Source of the DNA: Tiliqua scincoides
Taxonomy: Eukaryota; Chordata; Lepidosauria; Squamata; Scincidae
DNA length: 64,000 nucleotides
Direction: 5' to 3'
Assembly: GCF_035046505.1 (NCBI RefSeq)
Contig: NC_089826.1
Span: 67,577,254 to 67,641,253, forward strand
Shown one piece after another: positions 59,301 through 64,000 of the stretch. The notes below the pieces were generated by a model. That model saw only the letters and a program-made list of their open reading frames with translations. It had not been told where the DNA came from and searched no databases. How positions within the stretch are numbered: position 1 is the first letter of the stretch; each line of letters opens with the position of its first letter. The position numbers were made by a program, and so were the translations under genes.

Positions 59301-61917
59301 TTCACATTGTGCCTGTTTGATTGAGATGGATTCATAAGGACTGGAGAATCCATCATGGATGGTTGGACCAGGTAGACGCTCCTGAGAACAGGTGGTTTCT
59401 TTGAACTGTCCTTCTTCCAGCCTCCTCTCTTCAGAATCCCTGAGTAATTCTTCTCTTACCTTCTCAAAGACATTAATGACCCTCTGTTGTTCCAGGTAAG
59501 GAAGTTGCTTTGTAGCCAACACCGCTCCATTAATTATGTCCTCCTCCTCAGGGTTGAGACTTAGCAAAAAGGCTTCAATAGTGCCCTTGGAAGCTGGTCC
59601 CTCGGTTGGAGGCATTCCCTCACTACTATTTTGTCTGTAGTCCCTTTGTCTAATCAAGGATGGAGTGAAGGGAAGTGGCATAACAGTCTTTTCGAGATGG
59701 ACTCCATGAGCTACATCTGCCACAGTCTCCTCTAGCTCTACCATCTCTACAGAAGGAACTCTTATCAGCAGATCGTTAGCAGGAGGCATTCTCACACTGG
59801 TTTTGTGTCTTTTGTTCTCTTGTTTACTGAAGGGCCAGGTGAGGGATGGAGGCACAACTGCCTTTTCAGGTGGGGTAGCATGGGCTGCAGCGGGCGATGT
59901 CTCCTCTGCCACCTCCACTGACAGAACCCTTTTCAAAGATTCAGCACCAGTCTTAAGTTTAGCAAGGGATCTCTATAGATGGCGAGTTATTTCCTCCAGC
60001 TCGTCATTGGCTGCTTTAATTGGGCTCTCAGAGATAGATCGTGTCAGCTGCTCTTCCTGAGAATTAGTATTACATTTCTCCAAAAGTTTATCAGTTGCAT
60101 GAGTTCTTGGTTGGATGCTAGCATGTACTAGCCTTGGTATCCTTACTGTAACAGGTGGGGATGTTAATTTCCCATTTCCAGATAAAGGTGATGTCCGGCC
60201 TGTGTTCATAAAAACTCTCTTAGCCACTATATCAAATGTGCTCAAAAAGTTCCTCATTCTAATGAGCATCAAGGGGATAGTTGCAGGTGTAAATTCCATC
60301 AACAGCCTGGTTTTAGAGGGAGGTCCTGATAGTTTTTCAATAGATCCCAAATCAATTTGATTAAATTCCAGCCTCAGCAGCCTGGCTTAGGAGTCCAAAA
60401 CTTGTCGTCTGGTGGACCATCAATTAGAATTCCAGAAACTGCACTGTATCTCCAAGATTACTTGCTTAGTTAATAGGCGGTGAGTAGTTATTGTTTCCCC
60501 TCCCCCGCGTTCCAAAGCTGTAAACTTAGCGGATCTATGCTCCAGTCTAGGCGATTCCCTCCCGTTTCTCGCACGCAGCTGGTCTTGCAATTGCTGCAAC
60601 TCCACAAGGCACTTGTTAAAGCCTTCCTGCAGGGCATGAACTTGTGTTGTCACATTTTTTATTTCCCTGAGAACAGCCAAAAGTGTCCTTCCAGTCAAGG
60701 TACAATGCTGCCCCATCAAAGCCAACAGAGAGTCATCAAACAACAACAAACCCTCCTTCACTTCACAGGGCTTGGAAAGTTCATCTTTAGCAGCTGTTTT
60801 CCTCTTTTGGACAGAGGAAAAAGGTGAGGTAGCTGTGCTCTGTCCCTTATCCAGCCACTGGCTATTTGGGGAGGAGAAGGAAGAGTTTTCCTGTGAGACA
60901 GCATTCTCCTCATCAGCCGCTGTAAGTGGCTCTGACTCCAGCACAGTAAAAATATTTGATGAGGTAAAATTAGTAGTTGCAGTCATTGACTCATGCCAAG
61001 AAACAAAGTCATCCAGACAAAGCTGTTTAGATGCTTTATTTGGAGAGTCCTGGCCAGGGGAAGCTCTAGTTCTCTTCTTCTTCTTCTTCCCCATTATGTT
61101 CCGCCTGAGGTTGCAAAGTAATTCGATGCAATCCTCAGTCTGTAGGACTTGAAGGTCAATAAAAACAGCAGAGCCTTAATAAGGAATCCTTGTCAAGAAA
61201 GGATGTAAAAAATTGTGGAGACTCACGTCCTAACAATTGTAAACTGGGGGAGAATTAAGACACTTTTCTATTGTGGAAATGTTAGCTAGCAGCCATCTTC
61301 CTCCAGAGCCTTGGATGCGAAATCATGAGGGGAACTCAGGTGACAGCTGCTGACCATCTTGGGAGCCTTGTTCGTGGCTGGGAATGGTGGCACAAGCCAC
61401 TGGGCTATGAGTCATGGGCAAAGAGCCCTTTGGCCCTTGCACTTTGGCTCGCACCAAAGGCTCGCTCCTCTGGCAAGCCCTGCGATGAAATAATATACCT
61501 GTTCAACCTGCAGAGATCCTTCTTCCTTCTCTCTCCTGCCAGCAGCTTCTCCAGCCACCACAGCAATAACTTGTTCCTCAGCAGGTCTTGGGAGTAGCAG
61601 CCACACACCAATCTCCAGTAGTTTGTTCCAGTAATTCTCAGAAGTCCATTTACCCATCTGTCCATCAACCGGTTCAGTCAGTCCATTAATCTCTTAGTTT
61701 CCTTCCTCCAAGCTTTCCCCCTCCTACTACCCACCCGGCCCATCATTAAGTGGAAGGTTGTTAAGCTGTGCACACCTGTACTGACTTCTAATGGCCAGCA
61801 GTTAACAGTTTTAATTAATTTTCCCACACTTTGTATCCTTAAACACTACAATATATTTTACATTTAAGATCTCCAACCTGTTTGGCGATCGTCTTGACCA
61901 GCGTCCTCTGTCAAGTT
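44258..61917 (-). CDS. DCUN1D4: DCUN1D4, DCN1-like protein 4; nine coding exons, all but the N-terminal ~32 residues
   Basis: Exons 61917-61878, 53033-52919, 51924-51833, 50433-50363, 49125-49034, 48495-48387, 45957-45853, 44552-44450 and 44313-44258 total 783 bases, 260 residues plus TAG, in one open frame with GT-AG introns. The order is an acidic LTEDAGQDD segment, a basic PPRKKRRP stretch (likely nuclear signal), then the potentiating-neddylation (DCUN1) domain from [11 protein letters not shown] to the end. The cullin-binding D-A-D patch of the family is present (Asp in KDQW, Ala in EDGAW, Asp in LLDEF). Family members bind cullins and acetylated UBE2M/UBE2F and stimulate NEDD8 transfer (established). 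Human is 292 residues; the first coding exon is beyond 64000 or was not recognised. Confidence 0.97.
44450..44552 (-). CDS. DCUN1D4: DCUN1D4 exon [12 protein letters not shown]...
   Basis: 34 codons plus one base. The acceptor is the tandem AAGCAG|CAA, chosen at the second AG because it restores FLEQSKYK. Use of the first AG would add one Gln. Donor T|GTACGT. Confidence 0.95.
44651..45053. repeat. 23-bp perfect direct repeats enclosing a hairpin
   Basis: GTTTACACTCAAGGCCATTA plus TAG occurs at 44651-44673 and again at 45031-45053. The 357 bases between contain the hairpin at 44824-44918. It could be an insertion with a long target duplication or a small segmental duplication. Confidence 0.75.
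44824..44918. repeat. 95-base hairpin
   Basis: The left arm GCAAATTCTGCATGTTCAAA..CTGGTATT pairs with the right arm AATACCAGAGTTTGTTGTG..GAATTTGC over about 45 bases with few mismatches and a short loop. It lies in the DCUN1D4 intron 270 bases from an exon. Confidence 0.8.
45054..45852. other. DCUN1D4 intron, no recognised feature
   Basis: AT-rich intronic sequence. CACACCATCTCATTG occurs twice near 45482 and 45500. No repeat class recognised. Confidence 0.5.
45853..45957 (-). CDS. DCUN1D4: DCUN1D4 exon [10 protein letters not shown]...HQFLE
   Basis: 35 codons: [20 protein letters not shown] then [15 protein letters not shown]. Acceptor TAATAG, donor GAG|GTATAA. Confidence 0.97.
45958..46740. 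other. DCUN1D4 intron, no recognised feature
   Basis: AT-rich intronic sequence with no transposon ends or conserved frame. Confidence 0.5.
46762..47545 (+). mobile_element. CR1-type ORF1 fossil (zinc-binding segment and esterase-like domain)
   Basis: First segment: [20 protein letters not shown] (Cys-rich) then [18 protein letters not shown] (coiled coil). Second, after a (GA)n stretch: [20 protein letters not shown] then [20 protein letters not shown], which matches the CR1 ORF1 esterase pattern CLPGAxVxDVxxRLDxLV...VVLVHVGTND. Decayed and lying in the DCUN1D4 intron, antisense to the gene. Confidence 0.65.
46985..47012. repeat. Microsatellite (GA)n(GGGA)n
   Basis: GAGAGAGAGAGAGAGGGAGG followed by GAGGGA units, within the CR1 ORF1 fossil. 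Confidence 0.9.
47730..47965. mobile_element. Tigger/mariner-like foldback fragment
   Basis: Starts CAGTGGATCCTCTGTATCCA after TA, followed by GAGATCCATTACAGGATCCC. An inner palindrome around 47858-47945 (GAAGCCTCCTGGATGC ... CCAGGAGGTCTACTGA) resembles the element at 26939. The right terminus is missing. Confidence 0.5.
47995..48235 (+). mobile_element. CR1 reverse transcriptase fossil
   Basis: Contains [19 protein letters not shown] (the FADD catalytic motif region) preceded by [10 protein letters not shown] and followed by a WTIKWQM-like stretch, the CR1 order GPLLFNIF ... FADDTK ... WQMxFNVDK. Probably the same insertion as the ORF1 fossil to its left. It ends about 150 bases from a DCUN1D4 exon. 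Confidence 0.65.
48387..48495 (-). CDS. DCUN1D4: DCUN1D4 exon CDTTEKLRN...FDFAR
   Basis: 36 codons ending [14 protein letters not shown]. Acceptor TTTACAG, donor CGT|GTGAGT. Confidence 0.97.
48690..48765 (+). mobile_element. CR1 3' tail scrap
   Basis: GGTGAGCTACTGTGAGAAAC, GGCCTGAGCCAGCAGCACTC and TTATGTTCATT match the end of the CR1 3' UTR. Confidence 0.6.
49034..49125 (-). CDS. DCUN1D4: DCUN1D4 exon [13 protein letters not shown]...
   Basis: 30 codons plus two bases: [20 protein letters not shown]. Acceptor ATCAG, donor CA|GTAAGT. Confidence 0.97.
49245..49627. mobile_element. hAT-type MITE
   Basis: Ends CAGTGTTTTTCATCCTG and GGTTGAAGACAACTG. The flanks TGCTAGCC (49237-49244) and TGCTGGGC (49628-49635) match 6/8. 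Confidence 0.75.
49679..49757. repeat. ~85 bp palindromic MITE copy
   Basis: GCAGCACACTCCTAGGCATG, ACTCACAAGTAAGCCCC and GGGGCTTACTCTCAGG. Its right end is interrupted by the hAT copy at 49759, whose duplication GTGTACAG comes from this repeat. Confidence 0.65.
49759..50115 (+). mobile_element. hAT-type MITE with perfect TSD, copy 3 of the 350-363 bp family
   Basis: Starts AAGTGGTTCTCACAC (first base changed from C) and ends CAGTATGAGAAACACTG. The flanks are identical GTGTACAG (49751-49758 and 50116-50123). Confidence 0.9.
50363..50433 (-). CDS. DCUN1D4: DCUN1D4 exon TDDIVGPEG...EPEN
   Basis: 23 codons, [20 protein letters not shown], one change from human at the fourth residue. Acceptor TTGTAG, donor AAT|GTATGT. 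Confidence 0.97.
50434..51151. other. DCUN1D4 intron, no recognised feature except a repeat scrap
   Basis: AT-rich. Bases 51108-51150 (TTTTTGCCCAGCCCACATGT...) resemble a block in the repeats at 28381 and near 37970. Confidence 0.5.
51152..51765 (-). mobile_element. 5'-truncated CR1 LINE: C-terminal RT region and 3' end
   Basis: On the minus strand the frame reads [40 protein letters not shown] and [20 protein letters not shown] and ends GYKP at 51348. This is the canonical CR1 ORF2 C-terminus, followed by the CR1 3' UTR and a tail of TTCTTATG units at 51152-51170. The reading frame is unbroken in this piece, so the copy is relatively young. Confidence 0.95.
51833..51924 (-). CDS. DCUN1D4: DCUN1D4 exon MYRKFDS...FYEYA
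   Basis: 30 codons with [11 protein letters not shown], the start of the DCUN1 domain. Acceptor CATTAG, donor CAG|GTAAGT. The frame stays open past this donor into a CR1 fragment (see findings). Confidence 0.97.
51925..52918. other. DCUN1D4 intron, no recognised feature
   Basis: AT-rich intronic sequence. A weak palindromic-MITE-like piece lies near 52515-52560. Confidence 0.5.
52919..53033 (-). CDS. DCUN1D4: DCUN1D4 exon with basic nuclear-signal-like stretch
   Basis: Encodes [20 protein letters not shown] then [17 protein letters not shown], nearly identical to human. Acceptor CCATAG, donor GG|GTATGT (phase 2). Confidence 0.96.
53034..54633. other. DCUN1D4 intron, left part, no recognised feature
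   Basis: Mixed composition with no clear repeat ends. Short open frames here have no family resemblance. Confidence 0.5.
54634..55011 (+). repeat. Near-identical tandem duplication of a 189-bp unit
   Basis: Copy 1 is 54634-54822 and copy 2 is 54823-55011. Both start CCTAACATAAGCTCATAATA and end TTTCAGGGAAT. I see one internal difference (AAAGGAAAAG versus AAAGGCAAAG). The unit includes CAGGCATGCAATGCTTAGCG, a Tigger-like scrap. Confidence 0.95.
55953..58900 (-). pseudogene. LINE ORF2: APE endonuclease and reverse transcriptase (broken)
   Basis: Endonuclease in the frame 58900-57611: [36 protein letters not shown] and SGHLPLS are the APE motifs in order. RT in the frame 57723-56389: [55 protein letters not shown] and [11 protein letters not shown] are the catalytic motifs, all intact. 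The C-terminus is 56402-55953 ([19 protein letters not shown]). Two frameshifts separate the three pieces. The real start codon is uncertain because 58900 is TTG. Confidence 0.9.
58934..61094 (-). pseudogene. LINE ORF1 (broken)
   Basis: Starts [20 protein letters not shown] in a basic N-terminus. The frame from 61094 continues to 59289 with three in-frame stops (near 60420, 60390 and 59973), then shifts to the frame ending at 58934 (overlap 59289-59356). Segments include a coiled-coil-like [18 protein letters not shown]. No zinc knuckle or RRM was recognised. The usual role is RNA binding. Confidence 0.7.
61878..61917 (-). CDS. DCUN1D4: DCUN1D4 40-bp exon ([13 protein letters not shown])
   Basis: 13 codons plus one base. 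It aligns with human NLTEDIGQDDHQT. Acceptor TTTTACAG, donor CAG|GTTGGA. The exon is too short to find without homology. Confidence 0.92.
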
Positions 61918-63730
61918 CTGTAAAACATTAAGTCAATGCAATTAACTGTAAATTTAGTGATAACTACTTAATTTTCACATATTACAATCAATGCTGTAAA
62001 GCTGTAAGCCATTTTTAAAATTAAGTCAAGGAGCTTAAAACTACAGTTTAGGAAAAAAACAGGTGGACAATTCCTTTTCTTAAAGAGATCTTTCAGTTTC
62101 TTTATTTAAAAAAAATTTCCTATTCTAACTTTCACTAGAAGCTTCCAGAGCAACTTAGTACTGAGCAATTCACAGGAAGAAGGCATTCACCTTGGAACAC
62201 TCTCTCTCTCCAAGGAAGAGTATACAAGCCCTAAAAAACCTACCCAAGATTTTATGCTGTAAGATGGTCCCACTGCACAAAAATTCATAACTGTTCTGAA
62301 AAAGGATTCAGGAATACTTATTTCCCTTTGACGCCTAAACTGTCAACGTGCAGATTTCAGACCAACTTTCCAGAAAAAAAATCCCAAGTATTTCACAACT
62401 AAGGAGCTGCAGTTTAATTTGGTTCCCTCAAACCAAACATCTATAGCCTGTTTGCAATGTGCTAGTTAACTGACAAAACAGCATAAAAAAGTACTAGCTC
62501 TTGATGAAGAATTAAGGACTTGACACAAAACTTTAGGCCCAGAAGTCTGCTTGCGAATTGGTTTGGGAAACAAGATGTTAATAAGGAAGAAGAAATTCAG
62601 AACACAAACTTGTCAGTATGGACCCAGATCAGGCACTATGCAGAACCATGGTTTAACCATGGCTCAACACAACTTTCAGGTGTCTTGAGTTTGTGCAGTT
62701 CCCACATGAGGGGGGACAAAGTTTTAAGCTTCTGACCCAGATCAGGATCCAAGCAGCAAGAGGCATAGTCAACAGTTCCAGAAATGACAATTAGATGAGG
62801 CAGAAAGGGTCTGCTTTTGCTACTACTCATAGTAATAAGCTGCTCAGACTAATGGGCCAGCTTGGAGGTCAAGGCCTTATTGGCCTGGATGTGCCAGAAC
62901 TGATATGTGGGGCCAGCTGACACTGAATGCAACATCTACTAGGTTAGGTTTGTAGGGGAAGCAGAGTATCAGTGGAGAAGGAGGTGATGTGCAGGGTTCT
63001 GACTGCTGAATGCCCTGATACGACAGTCAGCTAACAAGATCCTTGGCAATTTCAGCAGGGTTGGCAGGAGCTTCATTTTTTCCCCAAGGTGTTGATAACA
63101 AAAAACCTATTCACACCTTGGCACTTTCTCCAGCAGAAATTCCAACAATCATCCTCCATTTCGCATAATAGAAGTAAGTCCCCTTCAATACATAGGGAGC
63201 AGATAAAACAAAGTGTTGTGATAAATGGATAAGCTTTGTGATGCAACTGTTTGAAGTAGTGTTTTCAATAAAATTTCAGGGCTCTGTCCTTGTCATATAC
63301 CTATTTGCAAGGGCACAGGCAGCTCAGGATAATCTGTTTGGCAATATATGGTCATAGACACACAAAAGAGGTCTCAAATTACAATTACAGATTGTGGGTT
63401 ACACAACACACATGAAGAAAGCAATTTTGTTTCTTCGCATAGTTGAAGAAAACAAATGTGCCCAGCTGCCTTAAAGTAAGGGGGGGAAACTTGACAATAG
63501 AATAAAACCAGAGTAAAATTCTGGCTGTGGTCTGAGAGTTCCTAAACCTATCTGCTATAAGCGTTCTTGCTTCATTTCATGGATAGCATCTAGCATCATA
63601 ATCACTGTAACAGTTCAGGAATTAAAATTAGCATATGAAGCCTAGGAGCAGATAGGTCTCCAAGGTAAGGGATATAGCAAAAAAAGGCACTACTATGGCA
63701 GTGCTGATCAACTGTCCAACTTTGTGAATT
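61918..63730. other. Sequence upstream of the DCUN1D4 40-bp exon, probably intron
   Basis: AT-rich. I looked for the human LSTLANIHKIYHTLNKL exon on the minus strand and did not find it. ACCATGGTTTAACCATGG near 62644 is a short palindrome. No repeat class recognised. Confidence 0.5.
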
Positions 63731-63751
63731 TTGCGTGTCTATGACACATGA

Positions 63752-63832
63752 GAGTTGTTCACATATGATTAGTGTGAATGGACAAGTGAATGTTTTCACT
63801 TGTCCATTCTCACTAATTACGTCAAACAACTC
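63752..63832. repeat. 81-base hairpin
   Basis: The left arm GAGTTGTTCACATATGATTA..GGACAAGTGAA and the right arm TTCACTTGTCC..AACAACTC pair over about 38 bases with a 4-base loop TGTT. The inner 17 bases pair perfectly. Confidence 0.85.
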
Positions 63833-63871
63833 ACATTTGAAATACGGTATCTAACATACATCTTTTAAAGC

Positions 63872-64000
63872 CAGTGGTTCTCAAACTGGTGGACCTTGAC
63901 CCACCAGTTCTATAGCCTTTAAGGGGCCTTTAAGGGGACCCTTTAAGGGGCGGGGGAAGGGGAAGGAGGCAGCGAAGCAATCCCCAGGATCATGTCGCTA
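63872..64000 (+). mobile_element. hAT-type MITE, left end only, cut by the window edge
   Basis: Starts CAGTGGTTCTCAAACTGGTG, matching the hAT termini elsewhere. The right end lies beyond the window. Confidence 0.65.

Larger units (their letters stand above)
55472..61320 (-). mobile_element. Near full-length non-LTR retrotransposon (LINE), Vingi/I-group-like
   Basis: ORF1 begins at 61094, ORF2 has an apurinic-type endonuclease and reverse transcriptase, and the 3' end reads TTATGCCAATAAAGGTGGAA followed by TGAA/TTAA simple repeats at 55472-55500. The layout (two ORFs, APE endonuclease, no RNase H seen, microsatellite tail) fits the Vingi/I group better than CR1 or L1. The clade is my inference. 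The 5' border near 61320 is approximate and no target duplication was found. Frame breaks in both ORFs make it inactive. It lies antisense to nothing: same strand as DCUN1D4. Confidence 0.85.
55203..61778. mobile_element. Tigger/mariner-like DNA element split by a LINE
   Basis: Left end CAGGTGTGCACCACTTAACG at 55203 and right end GTTAAGCTGTGCACACCTG at 61778 are inverted repeats, with TA on both sides (55201-55202 and 61779-61780). Outer parts 55203-55471 and about 61320-61778 belong to it; the middle is the LINE. No transposase frame was recognised in the outer parts, so it is non-autonomous. Confidence 0.8.

Noticed and set aside
61918-64000. Search for the first coding exon of DCUN1D4 (human LSTLANIHKIYHTLNKL).
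   Set aside because: No minus-strand match was found by eye. It is probably upstream of the window.

Overview
This window looks like vertebrate nuclear DNA, most probably from a squamate reptile (lizard or snake). It has split genes with GT-AG introns, a CpG-rich first exon, CR1 fragments with the TTCTTATG-type tail, a long non-LTR retrotransposon resembling the Vingi/I group, a Penelope-type fossil and very many hAT and Harbinger-like MITEs. The species assignment is inference.

Three protein genes are present and the rest is intron, UTR and repeats. SPATA18 (mitochondria-eating protein) lies on the minus strand from 19093 to the left edge; nine coding exons give the first 410 residues, and its C-terminal exons lie outside. 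SGCB (beta-sarcoglycan) is complete on the plus strand: six coding exons, 23529 to 35672, 321 residues, with a ~3.1 kb 3'UTR ending near 38840. DCUN1D4 (DCN1-like protein 4) is on the minus strand; nine coding exons from 61917 to 44258 give 260 C-terminal residues, with a ~4.1 kb 3'UTR to about 40170. Its first coding exon is not in the window. SGCB and SPATA18 are head to head (4.4 kb apart) and SGCB and DCUN1D4 are tail to tail (about 1.3 kb between 3' ends). This matches the human 4q12 order DCUN1D4 - LRRC66 - SGCB - SPATA18, except that nothing like LRRC66 is found between SGCB and DCUN1D4. The genes do not form a pathway: SPATA18 acts in mitochondrial quality control, SGCB in the muscle membrane dystrophin complex, DCUN1D4 in cullin neddylation.

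Repeats fill most of the rest. At least fifteen hAT-type MITEs have readable ends, many with perfect 8-bp target duplications of the form nnnTAnnn. Harbinger-like MITEs have TTA duplications. A ~85 bp palindromic repeat recurs more than ten times. The DCUN1D4 intron from 53034 to 61877 holds a Tigger/mariner-like element split by a near full-length 5.8 kb LINE on the minus strand. A CR1 3' end sits about 70 bp downstream of one DCUN1D4 splice donor, and the exon frame stays open through it.

No CRISPR, operon, tRNA, rRNA or retroviral element was recognised, and I found no new gene system. The most interesting points are the open DCUN1D4-CR1 read-through frame, two long hairpins, the nested transposons and the absence of LRRC66.
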